A program made the position numbers and the translations under genes. From Rutstroemia sp. NJR-2017a BVV2 (lineage: Eukaryota > Ascomycota > Leotiomycetes > Helotiales > Rutstroemiaceae): 64,000 bases of DNA. Location of the stretch: positions 370,915 to 434,914 of the forward strand of contig NJPS01000065.1 of NCBI GenBank assembly GCA_002946415.1. Reading direction: 5' to 3'. Below the pieces are notes generated by a model that did not search any database, was not told where the DNA came from, and saw nothing but the letters and a program-made list of their open reading frames with translations. Below, piece after piece: positions 23,735 to 36,120 of this stretch (the first letter of the stretch is position 1; every line of letters starts with the position of its first letter).

Positions 23735-25507
23735 ATGTGGTCTAGAAGGATAGTAAGCAGGAGTGGTACCACTGCTTCACGATGCACGAGGGGTAATGGG
23801 GGCTCCATTGCATTCCAAAGGAGATATATTGGAGGATCGAGTGGTTCCCGGGTCGCTGTAGCTACTAAATCCTTACCATCACGGAGGGTAGCTTTGCTCG
23901 TATCACTGACCATTGGAGTCGGCGGCTTTTACATGTCCGGATATCCACGAGCTCTGCAAGCAGAGGAGGCCTCTGTCCCTGTACCGGCAGAGATCCAATT
24001 CGAGAAGAAGCGGCGGACAACGCGCACGAAGGAAGAAAACAGGGACCAAATTAGTTCGCAACATTTACAAGTAAAGAGAAGTTGGGAGAACCCAGGAGTA
24101 TATGCTTGGGGTTCCAATGCAGGCCGGGTTGTCGCTCCAGATTCTGATGAGGCAAACGTCAAAACACCACGACGAATGCCATACTTTGATGGAAAAGTCA
24201 TCCGAGATATCAAACTGGATCGAACATTTGGAGCGGCCATTACCGAAAACGGCGATTTATTGGAATGGGGTGTGGGATATTCACCGGATAGCAAGGAACC
24301 TGTGCCCATTTTGAAGGGAAAGGACTTCATCAAAATATCCATTTCAAGGGACCGTATCATTGCCCTATCATCGAGTGGAAAAGTTTATTCAATTCCAGCC
24401 TCAAAAGCTGATCAGACAGTCGGAATCAAACCTAGCGAGAGCAGCTGGATACCATTCTGGAGTAGCACATCGCCAATCAGCTACCGATCGATTACCCCCG
24501 AAAACTTACGGTGGGGAGAAAAAGTGACAGACATCAGCAGCGGACTCGAGCACTGCCTGATCCTCACATCTAAAGGGCGTTTATATTCTGCCGCTTCTGG
24601 AACTGAAGATTTCCCAACTCGCGGTCAACTCGGTGTTCCTGGTCTTACATGGACCACCCGTCCGCCAGGATCATACGATCAACCGCATCTAATCAGCACA
24701 CTTCAAGGGTTTGAGATAGCCAAGATTGCTACTGGTGACTACCACTCTGTGGCCGTCGATACGCAAGGCCGCGTCTTCAGTTTCGGAGACAACTCCCTCG
24801 GGCAGCTAGGTTTCGAATACAACTCCGAGTCGCCTATAATCGACGCCCCCTCCCTTCTACCCATCGACCGTCTCTACAAAGGCACAAAACTTCTTCCCCG
24901 CGTAACCGGCATCTACGCCGGCGGCGTCAATACATTCTTCACCGTCGACGCTACACGTGTAGCGGGCCAAGACGAAGAAGCCCCCGCTCGTAATCTCGGC
25001 CGCATCACAGCCGACACCTGGTCCTGCGGACAAGGCATCTTCGGTGCACTCGGCAACGGCCGCTGGACACACGTTCAAGGCACCCCTACTAAAATCAAGG
25101 CTCTCTCCGGTCTTTATGAATACGACGAAGAAGTGCAAACTGTGATTCCGATCCGACTAGCCCAGCTCTCCGTCGGCGCTACGCACGCTAGTGCTGTGAT
25201 GAACAATGTAACACATCTGAATGCCACGAACAAGAGCTCGAAGAATGATACGAATTGGGGTGCTGATGTGCTGTGGTGGGGTGGAAACGAGTTCTACCAG
25301 TTGGGCACGGGAAAGAGGAATAATGTCAGTCAGCCAGTCTATATACAGCCGTTGGATGTAGCTGCGGATAAAGAACGAGGAAGCAGAGAGGAGCATCGCT
25401 TCCAGATTACGCCGAGGAAGAAGATCAAGGTGGAGGGGAGGTGGGTTAGTGTAGAGCAAAGGATCGAGTGTGGCAGGGGAGCGACGGCTGTTTATTCAGG
25501 GACTTAA
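23735..25507 (+). CDS. Mitochondrial RCC1-repeat protein, Fmp25-like
   Basis: Single-exon gene of 590 residues. The first ATG (23735) opens a basic, Ser/Arg-rich mitochondrial presequence (MWSRRIVSRSGTTASRC). A single hydrophobic segment follows at about residues 60-75 (VALLVSLTIGVGGFYMSGY), suggesting an inner-membrane anchor. The rest is a seven-bladed RCC1 propeller. Blade motifs include GVYAWGSNAGRVV, YHSVAVDTQGRVFSFGDNS-LGQLG, WSCGQGIFGALGNGRW and LWWGGNEFYQLGTGKRNN. Yeast Fmp25, an RCC1-like inner-membrane protein linked to complex III assembly, has this architecture. That role is transferred from the family and not shown here. Confidence 0.87.
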   Translation: MWSRRIVSRSGTTASRCTRGNGGSIAFQRRYIGGSSGSRVAVATKSLPSRRVALLVSLTIGVGGFYMSGYPRALQAEEASVPVPAEIQFEKKRRTTRTKEENRDQISSQHLQVKRSWENPGVYAWGSNAGRVVAPDSDEANVKTPRRMPYFDGKVIRDIKLDRTFGAAITENGDLLEWGVGYSPDSKEPVPILKGKDFIKISISRDRIIALSSSGKVYSIPASKADQTVGIKPSESSWIPFWSSTSPISYRSITPENLRWGEKVTDISSGLEHCLILTSKGRLYSAASGTEDFPTRGQLGVPGLTWTTRPPGSYDQPHLISTLQGFEIAKIATGDYHSVAVDTQGRVFSFGDNSLGQLGFEYNSESPIIDAPSLLPIDRLYKGTKLLPRVTGIYAGGVNTFFTVDATRVAGQDEEAPARNLGRITADTWSCGQGIFGALGNGRWTHVQGTPTKIKALSGLYEYDEEVQTVIPIRLAQLSVGATHASAVMNNVTHLNATNKSSKNDTNWGADVLWWGGNEFYQLGTGKRNNVSQPVYIQPLDVAADKERGSREEHRFQITPRKKIKVEGRWVSVEQRIECGRGATAVYSGT

Positions 25508-26271
25508 GGGTGAGTACGGGATGAGAAAGCCCGAGGCTCTGTTAACTGAGAGGTAGGAGGTGTTGCAGATCTTGTTGTAGTATATTATTTTGTTGTGCTA
25601 TTTGCATCTCCATTCTGTATCTGAGCTACGGGCATCGGCAAAGGAAAATGGGTGGACATGAATCATTATTGTATGTTATATGTTTATACCTAGTCTTATC
25701 AGAGGCGTAACACAGTCTTGACCCATGAATGATAATCGAAGTTATGAAAACAAATATTTCCATCCAATTTGCACATAAGACCAAGTAAGACTAATATAAC
25801 TTTTCACACCCCCTTAGTCTACACACGTGCATACATCACAATCACTCAAAGGTTCGTAAGAAAACAAGAAATGTGAAAAGAAACATAATCAAAGATCTAT
25901 AATCTTACACATACAATCAAATCACCCTCAAGTCAACCTCGCGCACAACCAACAGCCACCCAAAACACATTGCTGCTGTACAACCAAAGGCCCCATATTC
26001 ATCACTGAAAGAGCAGCGAACTTCGATCATTAGGAACCATCTATCTGGCCAATCTTGATCTTTGATTGCATATCTGCCGCATCTCGCTCCCATACAAAAC
26101 GCCATTCAATGAAAAATTAAATATTTCGCATGAAAGTACCTAGATGGTGCTGGATCACATAGCCCCCTTCCTCCTTCGTAAACTCGGGACCAATCCGTCC
26201 TGCGATTATCCAGTCATCCCTTGCAAGAACTCCTGACCGACCTGAAACCCATTTGAATTGAACTAACCATA
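25508..26271. other. Convergent 3' intergenic region
   Basis: 3' flanks of the Fmp25-like gene and the Pro/Gln-rich gene. AT-rich around 25600-25920. No gene or repeat recognised. Confidence 0.5.
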
Positions 26272-29095
26272 TCATGAACCTGCCGCTACGGCACTATTTG
26301 TATTAATTTGTGGTTGCGGCGATCCCATTGCACCAGCTTGGGCTGCATTCCTAGCCTGATGTTGTGTACCTTGCTGCTGAGCCAATTGTGCTCGTTGACG
26401 TTCCATCATGCTTGACTGCTGTTCGGCAGTCATAAAAGTGCTATAGTTCGTAGGGCCAAGCGCTTGGGGTGTCGCCAACGATGGCTGGGGTTGAGGCGAT
26501 TGAGAAGCACCATTTGTAATGGTAGGTTGAGCTAGTGGGCCTTGCATATACCTGCGATCTGGTACTGGGGGTGTAGGTGTCGAGTATTGCGGCCGAGCCA
26601 GGGGTTGTGTGGTATGCGTTGAGGTACTATATGCGGGTTTGTGGGGAGACCCTTGCCGACCAACATTGACGCCGTTGGCGTAAGGATAAGCCACACCATT
26701 CTGCGTCGGTTGTGGTTGAGTCGAATAAGGTGGCTGGCTGGGATAACGCGCACCCATTGAGGGTTGAGGAGCTGGTTGCGAAACGTTTTGATAAGATTGA
26801 CTATGAGATCGTGCATACGGAGGGTTCGAGGGTGTTTGGTGGTATTGTTGACCATTGGGCTGTGCGTACTGTGGCATGTGGGGACCTGGTGTTCGTGATT
26901 GATGTGGATAAGATACCCCCGAATATGCTGTCGGCCGATATGCTGTTGCTGTGGGGGCACGCTGAGGAGGATATGCAACTGGTACAGGAGCAGTTGCCGG
27001 TGGGCGTTGCAAATTCGTCTGAGGCGGTCTGATGGGAGTCTGTGCCCCGCCGTAGTATTGGTGTCCAGTGGATGCAGCCGGGCGGGGCGTTGAGTATTGG
27101 TTGCCATACAGCGCAGTAGAGGAGGTGCTCCTATGGAGAGAAGAGCTAGTAGTGGGACGAGTATTAGATGCTGCACTCATTGCGGCTACTCTAGCCCGAA
27201 CTGCGACTTCGTCCTCTTCCATAACACCTTTTGACTCAATCATGGGAATTTCTATCCTTGTACTGATGCTAAGTTCAGCTAGCTGGTCGGAATTGAGCTT
27301 CGCCACTGCATATGGCGGCAACATGGCAATCATCAACGTCAGCTGAGACTTGACAATCTCGTATGTCGCAAGCTCCCCATCGCTTGGCTTTAATAGAGTT
27401 CCCATTGACGTCTCAACCCCAGCATGAACACTGCCTGTTCTCCCTTGGGTGTTCTGCGACATATGACGGTTTCTTTGGTAGGAATTAAGGGTTTCCAATA
27501 ATTCCGATATTCCTTGCAGTACCTCCTCAACATCCTTCTCTTCGATGCTCTTCTCCTCAGGAGGCTGGAGAGATGTCAAACTTGGATCAATCGCCTCGTC
27601 ACTCCATTCTTTGACTGCTTGTTCAAGCTCTTCTATTTCGGTGTCTTTCTTGGATGCAGAGAGGCTTGTGTTGTTTTGCTCGAGAGATGTATCATCAAGA
27701 TTTTGCGCTGAATCAATCAAATTCACAAACCGCTTCTCGCCAACATGCTGCCACCATAATTTATTCATCACACCCTCCGGGGCAATTGCTTTTGAATCAT
27801 CCTTTGTTGGAGCGAACCCTGAATATGCGCTACGAAATAGGGCCTCCAATTTTGCAGCATCCATGTCGGTCGACTCGATTTCTGAACGGTTCGCTGTTCC
27901 ATTGATACTTGGAGTTTTGTCGCGTGTCCCACTGGCTTCTAGAGAAGATGTATTGCTATAGTCAAGCCACTGGCCGGTGGTGATAATTTGCTTGGAGTAA
28001 CTGGCACTTCTTGCAGCAAGCTCGACAGTTGATGGCTGGTACCATCCTTCGGTCGAAGCCGGTGATGATGTTTTGGCCGGCTTTGGAGGCTTCAGTGGCA
28101 GGATGTTCGCAGGTGTTGGAAACAATTCGCCTAGTGTCTGTGGACGTTTCCTATCATCACCCAGCGTCGCTGGCCGCATTGGAACAACACGCGTAGTTGT
28201 GATGCCGTTTGGTAGACCAGCTTCGCGTAAAGGTTGAACAATGTCCTCGCCATCGACCTTGGCTGGTATCTGTAGACTGGAGAACAAATGCTTTGCTTGT
28301 GGTGCATTGCCGAATAATGTGAGGACCGCCTTACCGTCCTCGGACCCTACATTGGCATGCGCATTTGTGCCAGATCCTAGATTCTGGTTTGATAAATAAT
28401 GGCCCGCGTTCAGTGCCTGGTTAACACCCACATCCTTCTGTTGGCCCATCAGCACCTTCTCTCTTTGGACAAGCTCATGGGCTCTCTTCTTGAAGGCCAG
28501 GATTTTCATAGACAGCTCGGATTGATTGGAAGGAACCGGTATGTATTGGTTGCGATTCGCACCGTTCGATAATTGCAGTCTTTCAATTATGTCGGATGCC
28601 GCGGCATCAATATCTTTGAGGACCTCGTCCACGACGGCATACTTGTTTGCTGCTGATTTTGACGCAATGGATGGCGAATCTATCGCATCATCTGGCTTCT
28701 GTCGCTTGGCTTGGGGCTCAGTGGATGTTGCTCGCTCGGGAAGAGGTCGTGTTAGGATAGAGGGTGAGGGGTCATGGCTAGGATTTAAGTCAGTAAAGGT
28801 CCAGATAGAATTGAGAATCTGCAGAGGCAAATCCGAAAGAGATCGTAAGGATTTCATCAGGAAGAGTTCAGGCCCACCTTTTGAGCACGTCAATCAGATC
28901 TTTAACCAGAGCCTGCGTATCTACCGTTGGCGTTGGTGGGCTTGTAGTCGCGATTTTCGATTCGTTAGTGAGACTATTTGTGAGATCGGGTTGATCAATG
29001 CTATCGTCGCGTTTTCGCTTTGCTGAAAGATTAATAGAAGCGTTGTTGAGATCTGGTTGTGGAGGGGGACTCAAGACCCCGTTGGTCGAGGCCAT
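26272..29095 (-). CDS. Pro/Gln-rich protein of unknown function, probably nuclear
   Basis: Two exons, 29095-28878 and 28777-26272, give 907 residues. The intron ends with a strong branch site and acceptor (TACTGAC then CCTAG). This acceptor is the one that keeps the frame. An AG closer to the donor does not. The N-terminal part has a basic KRKRD cluster and a second PQAKRQKPDD, both compatible with nuclear import. The middle has acidic helices (IEELEQAVKEWSDEA; EEKDVEEVLQGISELLETLN) and a possible conserved core WWQHVGEKRFVNLID. The last ~300 residues are rich in Pro, Gln, Tyr and Ser with many PQ/YP pairs. It looks like a chromatin or transcription cofactor (SWI/SNF-, RSC- or Mediator-associated proteins have such tails), but I cannot name it. 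Confidence 0.82.
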
Positions 29096-30099
29096 CGCGA
29101 AAGGGGGGTGGATAAGTCTCGCGGTTGCTAAGTTTTTTCGATATCTCCCTTCGCGTCGCGATCGCAAATAATATGGTATGTATTACCGTGCAGAATGGAA
29201 GGGACCGATTTTTCGCTAGGTAGCTCTTGGGTAGGTACAGTACCGTACTTCAAAAGAACAAGTTGGATTTTAAGGCATAACTCTTGAAGAGCGAAGAAAG
29301 AAAAATCAAGGGAGAGAACTCATTGAAAGTCCTGGTCAAGAAGTACTGCGTATGTAAGGATCGAGTTGTGTATAAAATCCGCTCGGTTTCCTTTGCTCTT
29401 TCGATGAGTTGCTGCTGGCTAGAGGAGTATTACGGAATTATTGGTTACTTCTTTCACAATTTGGTCGTAAGGCGAGGCGAGGCTCAAGGAATTCATTTCA
29501 ACAAACGTCTGGATTCTGTCCGTGCATGCCTGAGGTATCAAGACAGGAGCTCGGGACACCTCTGCCGCCCCCAGACTCGGATCCGGTGGATTAGTCATCC
29601 AGGAAAAAAATAACGATTCTGCTCTATCGCTGCGCGGTAGGTGGGCTGTGGCCATCCATGAGTGCGTGAAGCAAGTTTACAGATGCATATCTTTCGGAGT
29701 TGTTCTGTCCACAAACCTACGTCCTCCTGCATCGGTAGCATTGATTGCTCTCCATCCCGCCCAAACCACATTCATTCGGCCTCTTTCGATTCTGGGACTG
29801 AGCAGGACTGAGCAACTTATAGCTGATCAACTATTCTGCAAGACAATCTCTCTTTGGAGCACCACAATCGTGAGAAATTAGGCTTGAGCATGAATAAGAT
29901 GTTTTGAGTTGCATTTCCTATAAATCAACTCACAGGTCTCAACGAAGCTTTGTACAACATGAACGGATGCAATCGTGCCTATATCTCTCGAAATTGGGCA
30001 ATGCCTCCTCATGCTGGCAACGCCAGCTCCTGGCTGTCACATCACCCACATTCCACGTACGTCTAAGCTTCCTAAACAATACATTGGATATCTTCTGAC
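29096..30099. promoter_or_regulatory. Divergent intergenic region
   Basis: 1,004 bp between the Pro/Gln-rich gene (-) and the PPR-like gene (+). It holds both upstream regions. Short frames around 29284-29613 have no family signal. Confidence 0.45.
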
Positions 30100-32924
30100 A
30101 TGTCTCATGTAAAGCTTCCTGCTGCCTCGATAACCATTCCAAGAACTGTTCGAGCTCACCTCCCATGGCAGGCGCCGCGTCGTCTTTCAACTGCTGCTGT
30201 AGCGCACGAATCTAGGGAACGGTCGGATGAAGAAGGAATATTGGAAATTCCAGACTCTTCTGAGACCCAGGAAAATGCTTCAAGGAATTCGGGCGAAGGC
30301 CAATTCCCTGGCGATAAGCACTTTACATCATTTCCAAAGACGAGATTTTCGTCAATCGGATCTATTAGCAGAAGACACCGCAAAATACTACGCCCTTCGG
30401 CTCTGAATGTACTTGGCATATGGCTTGGCATTCGAGATACCGCTTCACGAGAAGATTATTGGAGAGAAATGGAGTCGATTGTCTCTAGCACACCTTTACC
30501 TGCAGCCCTTCTTTATCACCTGAATGTATGCTCGGCTCCTCCTTTTCTCGTCTCAATTTCTGACCATTACAGGGCCAAAAACTGCCTGAGCGATCGTTGT
30601 CTAGCTTACAGTCCAGAGGGTATACCGGCGAGGATTTATCTCTGTGGGCGTGGGTGGTAGAAGAACAGGATCCGGACAGGATGGCAGAACGTTTTCTTAC
30701 CCTGGCACCTACCAAGCGCCCTACGTTCCTATTACTGGAAATTCTTCGCCACCGTCTCCACGACGTGAAAACTATTAGGGGCCTTCTGAACCATACCTGG
30801 ACCAACCTCCTGCACTCCAGTGTTCAGCAACCCACAAGTTCTAGTGACAGATTATCAGACGCCACAGATGCCCAGGAGGTCCCACCAGGTACATCTAAGG
30901 GTGATGTAGTTGACACATATTTCGTAAATATGGAAATAACTACGTTCAATCTCCTAGTTAGTCGCTTGCTTGTCCAGGCGCGTCGCATCCACGCTCCGGC
31001 AGTCGTCAGTATCGCGTACATGATGGCACCGTATATGGAAAGATTGCTGGAACAGCAATCCATGGACAAGTGCATGAGTGATCGTGCGCTCGGTCTTCTC
31101 TCCAAAATCCTGAATCTTGTACTCCACATGCTATCTTTACCATCTATCATAGATCCATTCAAATCTATGCGACACAATTGGCATGCCCAGCGGATCCTTT
31201 TGCTGTTGGCAAGTCAATCGAAACCGCCCTTGATTATTGATCAAAAGGGCTACGAAGCTGTACAGGCTGTACTAATTGCTTCTAAGAAGAGCGACGACGA
31301 ATCAAGGCTAGGGAGGCTTCGAGCAAGAGAATGGCCTCCCTGGAGAGTGGATCAAGATGGCATGGATGCCCAACGCTCTCCAGATGAAGATATGAGTAGG
31401 GCCGTCTCTGCAATCAGTCAGATGAGAGCAGCAGGGTACAATGCAGGTGTGCGATCAGTTGCGTATAGAATTCTTGGAGGACAAGAGCCGGATGGCACAC
31501 CTACAATTCAAACTCGTGGATTCCTCAAAAGAAGACATGAAAGAGTCAGCGCCAATACTGCCGTGAGTACAGAAGTTTGGGTAGCTAGAATTAGAGCTAC
31601 ACGCGACGTGGAGGAGGCTTGGAGTGCCTTTAGAAGGTTTCGCAAGAAAGGCGGCAAGCCCAATGTCTCGATCTATTTCGCCATAATGGAGAAGCTTGAC
31701 GCAGAAGACAAACGAATCAGAGAGGGCGAACGTCCTGGCATGGTCCCTGGTGACAGCAAGGAAGTCTTTTCGCCGTCCAGCGACAACTTCACTTCTTTTT
31801 ATAAGGAAGAACTCAAAGCACCATCTCTTAAGTCTCTATACGATTTAATGATCTCTGAGGGCATCAGGCCTACGGGAAAATGCCTAGCATTTTTGGTCAA
31901 AAATGCACGTACAATAGATGACGGCGTAAGATATCTGCGTGACAGTACTCTGGACAAGACATTTGTGGACTATCTTGTTGGTGGGAGTAATGCGCCAGAA
32001 AGGCCTATTACGTCGCACCGTCAGAGTCGAGTCATCAACGCTTTCATTAACCTACTCTGCCGCTGTGCAGGACAATACATAATCAAGTCCGTCCCTACCC
32101 TTCCATCAAATGAGCCTCGCCTATTTGAAGATTTCGAAGGCTTGCATTCGAGTAGTGTCAAACTTTCTCAAAAACTAGAAGAAAATAACCGGTCGCCACA
32201 TTCCCTTTTACTTCCATCTCGAGTCAAAATCAATGCCTTGCCATATGCGCTCGAGCTTCTAGGTACAAGTCGCACAGATTTTAGACCGTCTTGGTATGCG
32301 CTCTTTGCCGCGCTTGGTAAAGCCGGGGCTCTCATTGACCACGAACTGATAGGCCATCCCAAAAATGATATTAATGCTTGGAAAGTTTTAGTTGCCGCGC
32401 TCCACGATTTTCACAACACGAGGCTCCAGCTTGACCCGAAAGGCTTTCAATTGATCTGCCGGTGTTTGGAAAAGGCCATCATTGCATCATTCGAAGTCGA
32501 GGCAGATCTAGTCGTGGCAGATGCTGTCAATTTGGTTAAAGAAGAATTCGCCAAACTAACGTTTGTCGAAGGTGATATCGGGGTACCTGGGCTTCCACAA
32601 CTTCCATTAGAGATCCATGGGGCGCATCTCCACTCTTACGTGAGGGTTCTAGGGTTTGCAACCGATCATGATGGCATCGAGACTGTGCTGAAATGGATGC
32701 TACGACATCGCGAATTCTTAACAGAGGTAGCCATGCAGAGTTCCAATGGCATAAATCTCCTCAGAACAACGATTGTTGCTATGAGGGCGTTTTGCATGGG
32801 GTCAGAATACGATGACCGCTTGAGGGCGCTAGTCGAAGGTGATAATGACTGGCAATGGCCTACGGATGAGGATGTAGAAGAGTATGTCGCAAAGGGAGAA
32901 CCACAGCCCGAAGCTGTTTCTTAA
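30100..32924 (+). CDS. Large mitochondrial PPR-like protein
   Basis: Two exons, 30100-30525 and 30573-32924, with a 47-bp intron (GTATGC..CAG), give 925 residues. The ATG at 30100 opens a basic, acid-free leader with RRLSTAAVAH at about residues 27-36, a typical mitochondrial presequence with a cleavage-like end. The body is helical with degenerate helix-turn-helix repeats resembling pentatricopeptide repeats, e.g. TFNLLVSRLLVQARRIHAPA, VEEAWSAFRRFRKKGGKPNV, and SIYFAIMEKL. Fungal proteins of this build usually act in maturation or translation of mitochondrial RNAs. That is the likely role here, but the target is unknown. An additional upstream exon cannot be excluded. Confidence 0.83.
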
Positions 32925-35900
32925 AACTGGTTTGGACTGGTTCCCTGAGTGTGACCCATCGTGGTTGGCCGTCCTTCGCGAGGGCCATTACTACGTGGAT
33001 GAGTGAGAATAGTCTCGGAAGAAAAAATTGACAATATCACAACAATCTGTAATCCGAAATTTCTTGTGCAAATACTGGACTGCTCAAAAGAAGACGTGAT
33101 GGAATTTTGTAATAGAAGTCCTTAAGAATTGATCTACTCGTAGTGTACCTCTAGTCCTAGTCCAAACCATAACTTACCACTTTCTTCTGGCGGATCGCAT
33201 ATATTATTTTCTGAGATAACCCAGATACAAATCCAATACGAAGATCAAGACCAATACAAAAGAAATATCACCTGGAGGCAAGCAAGAATGTTCGTTGTTG
33301 TGCGAAATGTTTTTGAATCCTCGCTTCCGACCATGAGAACTCACATTGTCACCCGGATCGCATCTGAATCAAGCAGCGCCAGCACGAGTGTATCTCGCAT
33401 TTTGGAGAAGCAAACGCAAGCAAACGCCTGTCGAAAGCTGATCGGTTGGTATAACTGTATTCAGTTATCGTTGATAGTAGGCTTCCACTGATGATTTGCG
33501 TCGCTGTTCGAAGACGTCGATTCTATACTAACACTTACCTTCTGGACTAGTCGCCGAGCACAGCAATACGATCGCACTTCGAGATTTTGACCCTTTGCAA
33601 TTCAGTGCGTTGGAGCATACCAAGTGCAAGCGGACTTCCCCAATCCTCTGTCACAATTCTCGACAATATGAATGAATATATTTGAGGAAGGTGAGCCACG
33701 CTCTGAACGCATGAATTTTCGCAACATTCTATGAAGAAATGGGGTGTTAGCTGAAGCAGTGCATAAACTTCCTAAGCCAATTTTTCCATCGAGATATCCT
33801 CTCACGAACACGAAAGTATTGGTATGTTGCCAATATTCGCCGAACTAGCAGCTACCCTTGATTTTAGATACCCTCGCGATACGTTGTTTGGCCCGGAACA
33901 TTATCAAGTTTACGAATATTGGTATTGGTGATGAATGTCGCTGTAGAATCATCCCCAGAAGGACTGGAGGTTGTCGGCATCGTCGTTGCGACAGGTCGAA
34001 AAGTTTAGAACGATCGGACGTAGATACAAATGCGACAGTCCAGCTTGATATTCAATCGCCATAATGCAGATCACATCAGCACGAACAAGGTCATTGCTCG
34101 CTTCGGTGCAATATTCAGGATATTGTGGTTGCGGGATGGAGAGCTATCTTCGCCGATCTAACGAGCGAAGGACCGACAAAGGGCAAAATCAATTTTGAGG
34201 TCGTTGGAGGATCGATCCTCGAGATAGGAATGGGGATGGATCGCCTTGCCGCCCATACTGCACGTACTACTATAGAGCGGAGAGGCGAAGTCTATTGAAG
34301 CCCGTCGCTGTGGACCGGAACATTTCGATACCCTGAATCTATCGACTCGCTTAGAAGGGATACTATGTCCGAGATACAGTGCTGTGCTTGAGCAGGGCAA
34401 GGTGGGAACGAGCGAAAGTGCAATGCAATTCGATGTATATTCGTGCCGAGGCACAACTTCGAGGAAGTGGGAGTGAAAGTGGAAGTGGGAGTGGGAATGC
34501 AAATGGATGTTGGAAGTGGAAGAAAGGAGGTACGTCTTTGGACTAATCCTTTGGACAGACAAGTTATCCCAAATGTCCGTCCTTAGACTCTTGGAGCGGT
34601 ATCTACATATGTAATTTAACGAGAAGCATCAGGTGTCTGGTAGCAAGTTACAGTACTAGCAAGTTAGCAACATTGCAATCTTCGGCAAGGGCGACCTAGA
34701 CGCTTTGCTCGTATCGCTTTCACGTCTGTCGCTATCTGTTAGTTACAGGTAGTAGCATCGGGTATCCACTCGGAAGGACAAATATTGATCTTGTCACCTG
34801 CTATCCAGGAACAAGAGGGGAAAACATGCCCGAGCTCAGTCAATCACACTCAGCAAATTTTGTTTTGACTCTCCACAATGACCACGGTCCAGAGAGGCAC
34901 CATACCGTCCACACTGGCAGGCTGCACAGTACCCGAAGCTAGAGCTCGTGCCGACTAAGCTGGTCTGATGGAATCATTCTGCATCAACTGGCTTATCTTC
35001 TGATCCAGGGCCGTAATCTGTTTCTTCTTGAAAGCTTCGATTCTTCGTTCAGCAGGCCAGCTGTCCGTTGCCCCAGGCCTGTGTCGCTGTCAGCTTATGG
35101 CCCACGGGAGAAATTGCCGGCAAGGTACGGGAAATCTGTACGTTCCTGTACGTTCCTGTACGAGGTTGTGGGTAGTGGGGAGCAGTGGGTAAAGGGCAAG
35201 AGGGCCAAATGCAGGGGTAAGACGGAGATGGCACCTCTTACAAGCCAATCTCTTTCCACACACCACACTTGCCTATCTCACACACCAACCTTGTCATCAG
35301 GCACCTAATAACCGCCTGCTATTCGTTCACCAATCAACTCGACCAACAAATCGTTTCCCAAATCATCACAAACGAAGGAAACCGAGCAGCCAGAACTTTG
35401 AAGTTAACGTATCATGATGCTTCTCTTGCATTCTGAAGCGTATTACCTGCATATTCCACCCAGTCGTTTGTGATCAATACCGGACACAGTCATTTAATTT
35501 CAACGCCTAGAAATGTTCCAAAGGACTTTGAAGTTTGGAGCAGCAAGGAACTGTGAAGTGTGAACAGCCTTTTGCTTCTTAACCAGCGTTTTATCGCCAG
35601 AGTCTGGGGAGCTCCTTTCGCCACGACCAGCTAGGGGTGTGTGAGATTTTACGAAATATACCCTTTTCGCGGTGTTAATGCCTTTTCATGTGAAGAGCAG
35701 GTAAAGTGCTTACTTTCTCACGTTTTTCCGCAATTTGCTGGTTGTGTTGGCATGGCCCAGGTTGCAGGGTGCAGATATCACTATCACCAAATGGGAATTC
35801 AGCATGAAAGCTCACGCTGTGCCGTTTCAGCGCAGGTATAGATATCCTGCCAACTCTATCAAAAAACCCGGGCATAGCAGTGTGCACACCTCACGCTCAC

Positions 35901-36120
35901 ACTTGGAGGAGATTTAACCGTGCTCGTAGTTCTTAGCTGTACAACATTACTTTGCCTACACCTACCCCTAAAACCTTATGCAACATTATCTTCGCAACCC
36001 GTTCGTATACGACAACCTTTTGGTGTTCGCGACCTTACCGTACCTCCAACGAATTGTTTCCGATCGAACCTCAACAGGATACCGCCTCTGTATTTCGACG
36101 ACTGCAGATTCAATGATATA
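32925..36120. other. 3.2-kb intergenic region
   Basis: From the stop of the PPR-like gene to the start of the Pro-rich gene. I see only short frames without family resemblance (for example 33858-34064 and 34158-34562). There is a GA-rich stretch at about 34456-34520 and a short 10-bp tandem at 35141-35160. The last ~700 bp are probably the promoter and leader of the downstream gene. No tRNA found. Confidence 0.45.
35141..35160. repeat. Two tandem copies of a 10-bp unit
   Basis: CGTTCCTGTA is repeated twice head to tail and flanked by partial copies (TGTA before, CG after). Confidence 0.85.

Noticed and set aside
29284..29613. 109-codon plus-strand frame in the 29.1-30.1 kb gap
   Set aside because: Lies in a divergent promoter region and has no resemblance to known proteins.
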